This document shows positions 12,694 to 24,906 of a stretch of DNA of 64,000 nucleotides, piece after piece. The position numbers were made by a program, and so were the translations under genes. This stretch comes from Fonsecaea monophora (Eukaryota > Ascomycota > Eurotiomycetes > Chaetothyriales > Herpotrichiellaceae): assembly GCF_001642475.1 (NCBI RefSeq), contig NW_019173946.1, positions 186,001 to 250,000 of the forward strand, given 5' to 3'. Positions within the stretch are counted from its first letter, which is position 1. Each line of letters starts with the position of its first letter. The notes below the pieces were generated by a model, which saw only the letters and a list, made by a program, of their open reading frames with translations, searched no databases and was not told the origin of the DNA.

Positions 12694-13312
12694 GAGCAGA
12701 TCAGGTCAGGTGGCAAGGAGGTCGGTCAGTGTCGCACCCTACCAACGACCGCAAAAGGACTGCTTCAAGGGAGACGGAAAAGGTAGGTAGACGAGCGAAG
12801 GTTCGGGAAAACTAGCGGAGGTGAATGGTGGCGGGCGCGAGCGAGCGAGATCAGTAGTCTTTGGCAAGTTACAGTTCTTGAATTGTAAGGTGGAAATAGA
12901 GACAAAGAGGAGATAATCACTGAGAATGATCGAGTATAATCGGTCCTGAGGAGTCAATACTGAAGATGTTGTAGTCACAAGGAGCCTCAAATACAAAATC
13001 AGAAGGTTTGAAGCGCAGTTTGGGATTGGGCTTTCGGGTGTGAGCAGTAAAGTCCAAGGGCCACCAGGGCGACCCTAGGGCCAGTTGACCTGCATTTCAT
13101 TTGGCCTGGGCAAACTGGGAGCCCCTGCAGCCCGCCAATCGAAGAGCCGCTTGCGCCATTCTCCCCCAGTTCCCGCTAACCGCTTTCGGTCTAGGCGCGC
13201 GTTTCCAGGCACGACTCTTCCTTTTCAACTGTCGGCGTGAAAAAATCATCTTCTCTCTTCTTTCTCTCCAGACACCCAATTCAAATCAACGTCAGCTACA
13301 AACCTCGACACC
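12694..13312. other. Promoter region of the eIF4E-like gene
   Basis: About 620 bp without a supported gene. It is the upstream region of the eIF4E-like gene (minus) and, if real, of the small gene at 13313 (plus). The plus side ends in a CT-rich tract (13245-13270) like fungal 5' leaders. Confidence 0.45.
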
Positions 13313-13535
13313 ATGAAGCTGGTGGTTTCCGATGAGTGTGTCGAGATTAATCTCTCAAGAGAACCCGCATCTTAAAACCATCATTACGAGGGCCTCCGTG
13401 GCTTCCCATGATGTGGTGATGACCTGGAATAGCGGACAAGTGATATATCAGAACCGAGAGAATGTGGGTGACATTCTTCCCCTTCTGGAGACCTTTGAGG
13501 TGTTTATGAAGAAGCAAACAGCTCTGGTAAACTGA
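13313..13535 (+). CDS. Possible two-exon small protein, about 41 aa, unknown
   Basis: A CT-rich leader and a CACC ATG context precede a start at 13313. Exon 13313-13335 joined to 13433-13535 gives an open frame of 41 residues (MKLVVSDDGQVIYQ... at the N-terminus) with matching splice phase. The intron would use a GTGTGT donor. Without splicing, another frame from 13332 gives 67 residues through the same C-terminal part. A further intron at the GTAAAC near 13528 would change the last residues. I recognise no family. It may be a true micro-protein gene, the start of a longer gene, or chance. Confidence 0.3.
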
Positions 13536-13870
13536 AAGCTCAGCCGCAAGAAGTATTATGTATGCTCAATTGCTGGCAGAGCAGGAAGTGAATTGGCAAA
13601 GTCTGACCTAGATGCTCGTTCTGACGCTGTTCTTTGAAACATTGCCACTATTGTGACAGCTTGGACTGATCTTGTTGAACTCTAGGCATGTCTTGATATT
13701 TTTTCTTCTGGTTCTAGCCTACTCAAATGTGTGCTGAAGACTCTTGTAGAAACCTCCCTCTCGACGTTCCTCTATTTGATAGAGTCAGGAACATCCATAT
13801 AAGATTGATTATCTGAGCACATGAACTCTAGTTGTTCAACGGGCTTCTCCCTCTCTGATATCCTTCCCTT
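13536..13870. other. Gap, nothing recognised
   Basis: About 335 bp of AT-richer sequence between the possible small gene and the 3' end of the mitochondrial kinase gene. No coding or RNA feature was seen. Confidence 0.45.
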
Positions 13871-15310
13871 TCATACCGCGTCGATTGTAGCTCGTGATGT
13901 AACCTGTTCGTTCTGATTGCCCAATTTCGAAATTTGCAGGAATGCGTCGACACCATATCCTTCCAGACTATGCAACTCGAGCTTACCAGCCCAATACTCC
14001 GCGTACACACGGCTCATGGGCAAACCCATACCTAGCCTAAGATCAGGGGGTCTCGTGGCTAGAGTGCTGAGGGATGTATCTCTGATTTTTCCACTCGGCT
14101 TGTCGCTCGCACCCAATCGAACTTCCTGCATGGTGGCGGCAAGTGTAGGGACGTCCCTGAAGTTTTGGAGACGCGAAGCGCTTCTAGGGCCTTTGTTAAA
14201 AGACCACAAAAAGGGCGTGATCTCTCGAGGTATACCTCCACCCTGGTCAGATATGCGGATGACCACGTTCTGGGGTGCCTCGCAGATCAGCACGTCAATA
14301 GGTGGTGGTGGTTTTCGAGGATCTCGGTACTTCTCCATAACTGCTTGGATCGAGTTCCGCAGCAATTCGCCCACAATATATTCGAGGTGACTCAGAACAT
14401 AAGGGAATGTAGCACTGGTGTGTCCCTGAATTCGAATCTCTGGTACCAATGGATCAGTGCCTGCGGTCGACCTGCATATCTCTTGCGTGAACCGGCCACA
14501 CCGTTCAATCACCTCTTTGGCATTGCAGCGGAGCAGCACTTCACCAACAAATTCGTTCTCAGAGCTGGGTTGGGGCACGTGCCACGGTGAATTGAATGTT
14601 TCCGTCAGGGCCAGGTGTTGTTCGGCAATGACACGTCTTGAAATCCGAGCTCGCAGCATGGTCTGCACAAAATTGTCCATCGTGTCGACTGAAACCAAAT
14701 CTTGACACTCCAGCACTCCCATGACCAGGTTGGGGATCACCGCTAGATGTTCCTTCAGGTTGTCGGCGATCACTTTGCAGAAATCGTCGTTCTCTTCCAC
14801 AGTTCGTATAACAGGGACACGCCGAAAGCTCTCAAAGGACTTGTAGTAGAGCTCGTAGACAAATGATAGGTGCGGATTTGTCACCACCACATAGGGCAAA
14901 CGCTGCATGTCTCGGAGGCGATGAGCAAGTCTGAAAAAGCAGGTAAGTGGGTGGACACACACACATTTCAGACACAACAAACAAACCTGGTAGGCAATTC
15001 CATACGGACATAATTGGCGGAGCTCAGCAAACGACTTTCGGTCAAAGTGCGACCAAAGAAGAAGAGCTGGCGTAGGCTGATGGGACGAATGGGGCGGTCA
15101 ACCCAACTGCGAGTTGCTTGTTAGCAAACTGCCCGGTCAAACAACCACAAGAACAAGTCCGTACTCATCTAAAGTCGAAGCTGGCCGCCATGGAGGTGGG
15201 TTCCTCCCGGTTTGAGAAGAGGTCCATCTGCGTGACTGCGCACAAAGGGAATGACTGAACCAGTCTCGGCGCAAGGCTCGTGGCCTCAAAACTTGAGCGA
15301 CCTGGAGCAT
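13871..15310 (-). CDS. Mitochondrial PDK/BCKDH kinase, 441 aa
   Basis: A mitochondrial histidine-kinase-fold serine kinase that phosphorylates and inactivates the E1 subunit of pyruvate or branched-chain 2-oxoacid dehydrogenase. Exons are 15310-15165, 15106-14987 and 14930-13871. The first 45 residues are rich in R, S and L with few acids, as in a mitochondrial presequence, followed by the mature start WRPASTLDDWVDRPIRPISL. The four-helix domain holds ANYVRMELPTRLAHRLRD. The ATPase domain holds the N-box (HLEYIVGELLRNSIQAVME), the G1 box (ISDQGGGIP) and the G2 box (LGMGLPMSRVYAEYWAG). An insert of about 50 residues between G1 and G2 is typical of fungal members. The true start was found by following the conserved N-terminal motif back through the first exon to the only fitting ATG. 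Confidence 0.9.
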
Positions 15311-16061
15311 CTCATACCAAACAACAGGCCGGAGGAGTCATACAGACTATCGATGGTCATCTCGTCACCGTGACTTGAGAAAGCGCATGGGCAGCAAATG
15401 TTGCACAAAGAATCGTGATGAAGTTGTGGTTTGTTGGAGGGGCAGAGTCACATACCAAGAGCTAAACAGAAGGGATTGACGTTGGAAATGCCTAGCAGTT
15501 GACAGCCACTCTCGGTTTAGGCATAGTGGCCCAGGGAATGACGCCTGGGTTGCACCAACACGGGGTTCCGTAGGAATTGTTTAGTGGTAAAAAAGGTGAC
15601 GGGCTGCCTATTCGGTGGGCGTGCTTCACTCTACGGAGAGCCCGGCGTTTGACCCTTGCTATTCGCCCGTTCAAAAGCTTGTGCCGGGCTGGCGGCGACA
15701 CTTTGACAATAATTTGACGTCTATTCTGGAAGGCTGCAGACAGTGGGCTAGGAATGATTTGACCCTTTGATACTGCATCCCATCTTTGCTTCCCCCGAAA
15801 GGTACCTGCGCAACTTATTCTAGCAACCAGCCCATCCATCGGCCCTGTCGTCTATCTAGATTCTAGATTTACGCGTGGGTGGCGAGTGAGGCCTTGCTTG
15901 CTGACGAGCCTTCTTGCATCACCCACACATTGTGACATACATAACACCTCCCCATTCCCTGCGTCAACTGCGGAAACCTGAGGAAAGAGCTACTCGGCTG
16001 CCACCCTCGCCTGCTGTCCCGCGCAGTTTAATATAACCGTCGTGTCCAGACTCTTCTCACC
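15311..16061. promoter_or_regulatory. Bidirectional promoter region, kinase / deubiquitinase
   Basis: About 750 bp separate the divergent starts of the mitochondrial kinase (minus, 15310) and the deubiquitinase (plus, 16062). Open frames here, such as the minus-strand one at 15492-15839, resemble nothing known. An AT-rich TTTAATATAACC lies about 35 bp before the deubiquitinase ATG. Confidence 0.45.
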
Positions 16062-19000
16062 ATGGACAACGTACGTTGAGCATTGCCCTGTTTTCCAAGC
16101 CTGTATATCTACCAACAACCATGAATACTGACTTCGCCGCCCGGTTCGACAATTTGCAGTTAGCGGGACCGGACATGCTGATTGACGGCTACGACCAATA
16201 CCACCAGGAAAACGAGGTGGTCAACATCTCGCCGGACGATGCCTCAGAAGAACCTGCAGAAGCCCTCCCACGGGCCGATGATTGTATGTCCACCCAACAG
16301 CTTACTATTGCTTTCCTACTTGGCTCGCCCACGAACTGACCAATATCCAGTTGAGACGATGAAGCGGCACGTCCTCGTCGACCTGCCTGATGTCGAGGTC
16401 GAAGCTGAAGCATATCACACATGGCATATAGAAAAATGGCGGACATTGTCGAGAAGAGAGCACGGGCCAGTATTTGAATGCGGCGGTCATCCCTGGAGAG
16501 TGCTATTCTTCCCCTTCGGAAATCAGGTCGACTGCGCGTCCTTCTATCTAGAACATGGATTCGAAAACGAACCGCCCGCGGATTGGTACGCCTGCGTTCA
16601 ATTTGCCCTCGTGCTGTGGAATCCGAACGACCCAACCCTATACCGAACCCACACTGCCACTCACCGTTTCAACGCAAAAGAAGGTGACTGGGGCTTCACC
16701 AGGTTTGTGGAACTTAGGAAGGCTTTCCATCAACCTTGGGAAGATGGGTCGAGGCATTTGGTGGAGAATGATGAAGCCAAATTGACAGCCTATGTCCGCA
16801 TCATCAAAGACCCCACCGGCGTCTTGTGGCATAACTTCGAAGGATATGACTCAAAGAAGGAGACCGGCATGGTCGGTTTAAAGAACCAGGGGGCAACCTG
16901 CTATTTGAACTCTCTCCTCCAGTCTCTTTATTTCACGAACTTATTCCGAAAAGCTGTCTATCAAATCCCCACCGAGAAGGAAGCCAACCGGAGTAATAGT
17001 GCCTGGACACTTCAGCGTCTATTCTACAGGCTCCAGAAAGATAGGTTTGCAGTTTCAACCAACGAGTTGACCGCATCCTTTGGATGGGATACTAGGCAAA
17101 TTTTCGAGCAGCAAGACGTGCAAGAACTGTCGCGCATATTGATGGAGGTTTTGGAGAAGAAGATGAAAGGCACACCTGCAGAACGGACCCTGCCTGAACT
17201 TTTCGTCGGAAAGACCAAGACTTACATTTCTTGTATCAACGTCGACTTCGAGTCCTCCCGGATAGAGGAATTCTGGGACATTCAACTCAATGTCAGGGGC
17301 AATAAAAATTTGCACGAGAGCTTCATGGACTATATCCAAGTCGAAACCCTGGAGGGCGAAAACAAGTACGACGCTGGAGAGCCTTACAAGCTGCAGGATG
17401 CCCGCAAAGGTGTCATCTTCGAATCATTTCCCCCCGTGCTTCACCTCCAGCTGAAGAGATTCGAATATGACATCAATCGCGATGCTATGATGAAGGTCAA
17501 CGACAGACATGAGTTTCCCGAGGAATTCGATGCCTCTCTGTATCTCTCGGATGAAGCTAAGGCGGCTTCGACGGAACCATGGATTTATCAATTACACGGC
17601 GTACTTGTGCACAGCGGCGACTTCAACGCAGGCCACTATTATGCCTTCCTCAAGCCCACCAAAGACGGCCACTTCTACAAATTTGATGACGACCGAGTCA
17701 CACGATCAACTATGAAAGAAGTGCTCGAGGAGAATTTTGGGGGAGAGTACGCTAATGTCGCTAACGGCGGACTGGGACAACGGCAACCATACATGCGGGG
17801 CTATTCCACTAAGAGATCCATGAATGCTTACATGTTGGTATACATCCGGAAGAGCAGGCTCGATCAAGTCCTTCTCGACGTAAGCGAATCCGACATCCCT
17901 GCACACATCGAGACCAAAATTGCAGAGGAGCAAGCGGAGCTTGCTAGGAAGAAAAAAGAGCGCGAAGAGGCGCACCTCTACATGAACGTGGGCGTCATAA
18001 CCGAAAAGAGCTTCCAAGCCCATCATGGTTTCGACTTGACCAGTTACGATCTCGAACAGACCGATCCGGCCGCCGCTCAAGTGTATCGAGTCCTTCGCGC
18101 CACGAAAATCAGCGAATTTGCTGGCACCATTGCCGAGGAGCTTGGTCTGGAGTCCGATCAAATCCGCTTCTGGGTCATGGTCGGCCGACAAAACAAAACC
18201 AACCGTCCCGATCAGCCTATTCGTGATGTGGACATCACCATGGAAGAGGCCATGAACAAGTATGGCTCTAGAGGCAGGCCGTTTTATCTTTGGGCCGAGA
18301 ATGCACCCAAGGGAGACGATGGCAAAGTTCAATGGCCAGATCCCGCGCAAGCCGTCGGTGGCAACGTCCCAATCCTTGTTTTCCTCAAATACTTCGACGT
18401 CAAGGCTCAGACTCTGACTGGTGTGGGCCACATGTATGTCAAAAAGCTGGACAAGGTGCAGGAAATTGCACCCCAGATCAATCGACTCATGCACTGGGAT
18501 CCTGCAACGCCGATTCTCTTGTTCGAAGAGATCAAGTTCTCAATGATTGAGGCGATGAAGCCGAAGCAGACGTTCCAGCAATCCGAGATTCAAGACGGTG
18601 ACATTATCTGTTTCCAACAAAACCTCCCTGATCTTGACTTGTCCACTGCCACGTATACCGATGCGCGACAATACTATGACTACCTCCTGAACCGAATACC
18701 TGTTAGCTTCCATCCAAAACCCGGCACGGAAGGAGAGGCCTTCGTCCTTAGCCTCAGCAAGAAAATGACCTATGACCAATTCTCCGCAAAGGTTGGGGAG
18801 CACCTCAAAGTTGAGCCAACTCACATCCGATTCGCCACCATCAGCGCGACCAACAATAAGATCAAAATGTGGATCAAACGTGGGATGAACCATAACCTCC
18901 AGCAAATCCTTCAGTCACAGTTCTCTTCCTATGGTGGATATGCCACCCATCGGGGCGACGCGTTGTATTACGAGGTCCTCGAAACAAGCCTGGCTGATTA

Positions 19001-19657
19001 TGAAACCAAGAAGATCATGAAGGTTATCTGGCTCAGTGATGGCATCAGTAAAGAGGTAAAAGTCCCCCACATAAAGTGATGTATCATGCTAACAAGGGTT
19101 AGGAACCACTGGAGATACTCGTCGCCAAGAATGGCATCATCGGGGATCTGATCGCCGGGATTGCCAAAAAGCTCAATCTGGATGAACAGGCCGCTCGCAA
19201 TATACGGGTGCTCGAGGTACATGGGGGCAAAATCCACAAGGAATTGATTGAGGATTTCAACGTGGTTGGAGTAAACGAGTTCACCACATTATATGCCGAG
19301 AAGATCCCCGAGGAAGAACAAAACGCCTCGGAAGACGACCGTTTCATTTATTGCTACCATTTCGACAAAGAGGCCAACAAGCCCCATGGTGTCCCGTTCA
19401 AGTTTATGCTGAAACCAGGTGAAGCACTCAAAGACACCAAAGAACGCATCAGTAAGCGAACGGGTATCAAGGGCAAGTTGCTGCAGCAGATCAAGTTTGC
19501 ACTTGTCTCCCGGACGCTTTATGCCAAGCCAAGATACATTGAAGACGACGACATCCTTGTCGATCTCATTCAGGACGGAGACGAGATGCTCGGCCTGGAC
19601 CATGTCAACAAGGCGCGCAACTTCTGGGGACGAGCCGAGGGCATGTTCATCCGGTAG
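16062..19657 (+). CDS. ubp15: USP7/Ubp15-type ubiquitin carboxyl-terminal hydrolase, 1,130 aa
   Basis: A cysteine deubiquitinase that removes ubiquitin from many substrates; in fungi the family is called Ubp15, Ubp21 or Ubp22. Four exons fit exactly: 16062-16070 (only MDN), 16160-16283, 16351-19055 and 19103-19657. A MATH/TRAF-like domain (about residues 50-190) includes FECGGHPWRVLFFPFGN. The peptidase domain (about 210-540) starts with GLKNQGATCYLNSLLQSLYF, holding the nucleophile cysteine. It ends with the histidine box HSGDFNAGHYYAFLKP. The rest is a string of ubiquitin-like folds and the ICP0-binding-type region, as in USP7, ending in WGRAEGMFIR. The length is normal for the family. The tiny first exon explains why simple frame finding misses the N-terminus. 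Confidence 0.95.
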
Positions 19658-20399
19658 ATCCGTGGAAATAGGGACACGCCAAAACCCTCATGCTTGAGGT
19701 GTGACGATGCCTAACAACTATGCATCTTGTACTTGACATCCTATGGGGTCGCTTCTACTCGACATTGGTCATCGGCCGGAATTCGACCGAAGCGCAAAGT
19801 GTAGGATTTACCATGTGGCATGAATGTTGCAGCGTCGGCAGAGATGGCGGTAGTCGAGCCTGCGCCAGTTGGTTCACATCGCTAACCTTTTGCCATCCAT
19901 GATGATGTCGACCACCGATCACCACAACTACAAGTCCAGAGAAGACGCCGAGGACTGGCTTGTCACAGAACCATAGGAAGAACTGGTTGGTGGCTGCAAG
20001 GCTGGGGATGTCAGAGACGTTGTGGGTGACTGGATAGCAGCAATGCATGACCGTGGACCAGGCCGAAGTTGCTGGTGTGTACACAATAAACGTAGAGACG
20101 AGCTTATGCTTCATGGCATGATGAATATTTGACCAAAAAAAGACAAGAAACAGGATGATTAGATGAGTTTATGATTATTGGATTGTGTTGATCCTCTTCT
20201 CAAGTTCCTGTGATTGATATGGAAGTGATGCTATTGTGTATTCTGGTGTGTAGTGATGCCCGTCTCACAACTTGTACCTCATATAGTGTCTAGTGTGTAG
20301 TGAGTGGCGTGTAGCATATAGTGGATAATGCACGAGGTTTACCAAGTATAGATTAGGAGAGGAGCAAAGTCATTTTATCCATAGTAAACGGGGATTTAT
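19658..20399. other. Convergent intergenic region
   Basis: About 740 bp between the ends of two converging genes. It contains degenerate GTGTAGTG-like repeats at about 20240-20325. It must hold both terminators. No gene was recognised; a 119-codon frame at 19755-20114 (minus) has no family resemblance. Confidence 0.5.
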
Positions 20400-23300
20400 T
20401 TAGATATTGTCTCTGATCCACTCCCACAACTTTAAGACGTAGTCCTCATTAACCAATTCCTGTACGTTTCTCAACACGGGCATGCGCTCGAACGTCTTTG
20501 CCACTTCGTAATGGACTGCGGCTTCTCTGGCGTCTTCAACACCTTTCTCTGGTTGGGGATGTCGCTGCTTTTCTTCTCCAGTCTTGACCTCTACTTTTAA
20601 TTCTCCAGCCTCTGCCACTGCCGGGTGCTGCTCTAATGTCATCCCTCGAGAGACACCTCCGTACACTTTCTCCCAGAACCCCAGCAGTCGTAGAGCGGGG
20701 TGGTTGTGGGTTTCCGTGCCGGCGGCGCCGCTGCTGTCCTGCAGGTCGGACAGGCGGGACAGCCATTCGTCTACGGAGACGATCTCGATGGGACTGCGTG
20801 AGTGATGACGTGACACCCAGACGAGCAGGTCGGACCAGGTTACGCGGGTGGAGGGGTTGAGGACGTGGTGGACCGCGACGTCAGGTGAAGAACCTCTTCT
20901 TCGCTCTGTGTCTGCGATTGTGGCTGTCGTGGCGACGAGGGGCTCTTTGACGTTTTTCTCCGTCAAAAGATGATCCTCCCACGCCGAATGACGAGACGAT
21001 GAAGCGTCATCGTTCTTGAGAATGTCCTCCACAAACGCCCTTGCGGCCACGTCGACGGGCAACCACGCCAGCGCCTCGCCCTGCCCGTGGCCCTGGTCTC
21101 TCCTCGCCTGATCTAGGTCCGGCAAACACCCCGTCACCGCGAGCGTGCTGAGGATCAGCGGGTACGCTTCGCTGCGGCTCCACACGCCCGTGTCGCTCGC
21201 GCCGGATAGCTGCCCGACTCGGGCGACGGAGATGCGGTTCTTCAGCCGTGAGGAATCGCGCGCCGCGCGGTGGCAGATTTGTTCGGCGACCCACTTGGAT
21301 TGGGCGTAGCCGGTTGGGCCGGACACGGTGGGGTCGGAAAGGATACTCTCGGGGATGGGTTGGTGGGAGGTTATTGTTGTCGTTGGCGAAGAAGAAGAAG
21401 ATCGAGACGAGTAAGGAGGAGAAGAAGACGAAGAAGACGAAGATGATGTTGATGATGTTGATGAAGGAGAGGAAGAAGAATAGCCTGATACCGCCGCCAC
21501 GCTGGAGCAGAATATAAATCTCGGCGGTATCCTCCCCTTTGACGACGACGAGGACCGAGCGGCGAGATTGATCAAGTTCCTCGTCCCCGCGAGATGCGTC
21601 TGCGCAAACGCTCGCAAGGGCAAGAGGAAGTTGACGCTCCACGCCAAATGGACAATCACGTCCACTTCACGGGTCAACTGCTCGTACGTCTCGTCGGACA
21701 GCCCGAGTCTGGTGTCTGAGAGGTTACAGCTGTGGATTTTGGTCTTGGTGTCGAAGCACCCCGGGACGGGGAGATGACGGGACGTCAGTGCTTTCAAGAT
21801 ACGTTCGCGCGAGGCGGTGGGCGTGGCGCCGCGGACGAGGAGGTGGACCTTGAGCACGGAGGTGCTCGCGAGGAGTTGGTGCAGGATGTGTGCGCCCAAA
21901 GAGCCTGTTGGGCCCGTGAGGAGGACGTGGATGCCTTCGCCTTTACCGTTGTCCTTGTCCTGGAGGATAGTTGGCAGTGGGGATTGTGAGGAATGGAGAC
22001 CGGTGCCGGTGCTGGATACGGGCGGAGAGGAGGAACGTTCTGTTCCCGGCTGATCAAAGACACTGTGCTCGTCGACCAAATCGAGCATCAGCCGATGCTG
22101 GGCCTGTTCATCACACTCCCGCCTCCTTGTCGTAGAGTCCCCTCTCCCTGATCGCACACGCAGGATGAGATCGCTCAGCTCGGCGATGGTGCCCGTATCT
22201 TGCACCACCGTCAACGACAAGGCTGAGCCCCTTGGTAGGAGTCGGGACAGCGCACGGCGGATCTGGATGCTCGCGACCGAGTCGACCCCGTAGGCGAACA
22301 GATCCGTATGCTCCGTCAGGGCGTCACCGTCACCGTCACTGTGACCATTCCTCCCTCCTGCGCCGACAACATTCTCCACAATCTCGCGGATCCTCGCGGG
22401 TATGTCGCTGTCGGATACCTCTGGCGAAGAATCGACACTGAGACTGACACCCTTCGGGAGGGTTTCTTCTTCTGCGTAGGCGGCGTCGATTGCCTCAGCG
22501 AACCTGGCTTCGGCCCTGGACCTGAGAACGGTGCCTTTGCTGCTCTTCTCGAGTCCATCTTTGAGAAAGACCATGGGAACGAGCATGTTCCTCGGGATCC
22601 GCGCGTGAGTCTGGCTCTTGCGGTTCAGGTCCTCGACCACGGGGGCGGTCTGGCGGACAAGGTCTTCTCCGCTAAGCTGCCACACTCCCTGGCGTGGGAA
22701 CAGCAGGGCACCAGGGTATGGTCTGCCGTTGCCGAAGATGAGGACATCCTGTAGGACAGACGAGGCCGAGGCCCGAATGGCGTCTTCGAGGGGTGCCGGG
22801 TCGAATTTCTTTCCCGTGACGAGCGTCAGCTGCGAGTCGGCTCGCGAGTGATATCGCCATGCGTCGGGGATTGTTGGATGGGCGGTGAACAGGTCGGCGG
22901 TGGCGAAGGAGCCGTCCTCTCGGTTTCGCTTCGCCTGTACATTTTGAACAAAAAAAAAAAACCAAAAAGTCAGTATCTCATCCGCACACAGGAAATAGGG
23001 GGGGGTGTGATCAAAGTTGTGGGGAATGAAATATCAATACATACCATATGCGGCCAGCCCGCCTGGATGACGAGTTCGAAAAGACCCTCCTCCTGGTCCC
23101 TGGGCTCGAACTTTAGTGGTGATGAAGACGAACCCGGACCAGGCGTCGCTCGGAGGTATTGCCATGCCTCATCCTTTGCGTAGTCCCGATGCGAGGATAG
23201 GAGAAACCCACACTCGGCACTCCCGAACCGCGATACCAGCTTCACATTGTCCCTGACGAGGCTGTCGCCGACTTCTTTGGGTAGAGCTGCACCGCCGACG

Positions 23301-24343
23301 CCGACGATGTCCATTTTTCGGAGGTATTCCCGACCAATCTCGTCGTCTGCCATCATTTGCAGCACGTACGGCACAGAGGAGAAATATTTTATCTCCGGTA
23401 TCGTTCTGCAGTTGTCTGTTGTTGATGCGGAAGAAGAGGCGGGAGGATAAGACGAGGCAACGTCAAGACATCTGCGCACGTTGGCAGCGGTAATGGGCAG
23501 GTCTTTGCCCGGAAAGAGCCACACCAAAGCGTTGCTGGTCCATGCACGGAACAAATCGGCCACGCCGCCGTGATAGAGTGGTGTCGTCGTGAATGTCGCC
23601 TGCCCTGTACCGTCGAGGATGGGAAGGACCCCGACCGCCGCCCTGTGTGTCTGGGGGATCGGTTTGGGGACGCCGCTCGACGTGCCCGAGGTGTGGTGGA
23701 GGTAGGCCACGTCCGTGTCTCGCACGGTCGCCGGAGGGACAAGGGGGACAGGACTTGAATCCTTGATGAGGTGGAAGATGTTGTCTCCAGCAAAAGGTAT
23801 CGGGTGCGCGACGAGACACCTTTCTCCAGGATGCGACGACGCCTCCCGTGACGCTTCCCTCGCGAGAGTACCGTAAGGCTCCTCGTACAGGATCACCTCG
23901 ACGTTACAGGACCTGCACAGCTCCGCGATCGCCGAGGGGCTGCATTGCGGAGCGACCAGCAGGACCGGATGGCCCAGCCAGATCAAGCCCAGCCATGTGA
24001 ACAACAGCCCAGGCGAGCTGGGACACAGGACCGCCACCGTCTGTCCCGGTCCCGGTCCCGACTTGCTGGGGTTTGTATCATCGTCCCACCTCCACGCTTC
24101 CAACAACGCCTGAGCTACCAGGTTGACGCCCCTGTAGACGGCCTTGAACGTCCACACGTGCGGTGTCCACGCTGCCCGCGAGGCCTTTGCTGTGCCTGTT
24201 GTAACCTCGTACAGGCCGAGTACTGGCACTTCTGGACACGTCTGGGCCTTGACGCCGACGAATTCCCCGATGGTGCTGTATCTTTTCTCACGCTGGTGGA
24301 GAGCCGCACGGTCGAGCGTGCAGGTGAAATAGTTGAGAGACAT
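20400..24343 (-). CDS. NRPS-like adenylation-thiolation-reductase enzyme, 1,277 aa
   Basis: A carboxylate-activating, reductive-release enzyme. Exons are 24343-23045 and 22934-20400. The A domain (about residues 15-560) has the ATP loop HHTSGTSSGVPKPIPQTH, the FGSAECGFLL motif and the C-terminal KGTVLRS lysine box. The T domain (about 610-685) carries the phosphopantetheine serine in YGVDSV (about 652). The reductase domain (from about 770) has the NAD(P)H loop TGPTGSLG, FIFCSSVAAVSG and the YAQSK catalytic pair. No condensation or thioesterase domain is present. A serine run encoded by a trinucleotide-like repeat sits between the SSV and YxxxK motifs. The start is the first ATG (MSLNYF). An AATAAA overlaps the stop. 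The gene follows the cyclase gene on the same strand after 563 bp. It may reduce the amino-acid carboxyl of a mycosporine to the alcohol. Other reduced amino acids, or an aryl acid, remain possible. Confidence 0.85.
21385..21481. repeat. GAA/GAT-type low-complexity tract inside a coding region
   Basis: On the plus strand this is a run of GAA, GAC, GAT and GAG triplets. Read on the minus strand it encodes about 30 residues, mostly serine with some threonine and proline, inside the reductase domain of the NRPS-like gene. The frame stays open. Confidence 0.85.
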
Positions 24344-24906
24344 GTTGCTCTTTTCCCCCTCAAAAGATGGAAATAGATCAAAGTGAAGGGGGTTCAAAGA
24401 GAAGAGAAAACAATTTCTGCGGCGGGATCTCTTACGGCCGGTGGAAAGAATGGCTGCAACACATATTGAGATGAGATAGATATAGAGACTTCATTACCGT
24501 TACCTAGATCGATCTGGAACTTGGTCGTGAAGCCACGTTTTTGACTGTTAAACATCGCGTTGGGTACCGTGCGTGACTGACATCATGACATGGTCATAAA
24601 TCCATATTTACTACAACGTCTTGGTAGCGAAGATTTTACTCGACAAGAAGCCTGGAGATATGGTCGTATGAGGATAAAGGTGGTCTAGAGCAATCATTAC
24701 ACGTAGACAGATCTCGATTGATATAGAAATATTACACGATAACGAGACCAGTGACGGTGACGTGTATTGACCATTCATGGGGAGCAGTATATTTGATTCC
24801 CTTACGTTGTATATCAATCCCATAATTCTTTTGGCGACTTTGACAGGCGTGAAAGTTTCTAGAGAAATTCTAGAGTCCAAAATCCATCAACATCCTTTAT
24901 TATTGA
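24344..24906. promoter_or_regulatory. Promoter region of the NRPS-like gene
   Basis: About 560 bp between the stop of the cyclase gene and the ATG of the NRPS-like gene, both minus strand. The gap is long enough for a separate promoter. No clear TATA box or known operator was identified. Confidence 0.45.

Noticed and set aside
15492..15839. 115-codon minus-strand frame in the kinase/deubiquitinase promoter
   Set aside because: No family resemblance, no suitable start context, and it lies in a region expected to be a divergent promoter.
16182..16350. Upstream start of the deubiquitinase in the same frame as exon 3
   Set aside because: This stretch is exon 2 read in the wrong frame plus an intron. 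Splicing from the tiny exon at 16062 gives the expected N-terminus.
22936..23044. Possible frameshift splitting the NRPS-like gene into two genes
   Set aside because: A GTATGT donor, a pyrimidine-rich tract and a TACAG acceptor join the halves in phase between WPHM and AKRNRED, so it is an intron.
20400..24343. NRPS-like gene as Lys2 aminoadipate reductase
   Set aside because: The domain order is similar, but the A-domain motifs differ, the protein is shorter, and the neighbours point to specialised metabolism. Still, only a comparison search would exclude it fully.
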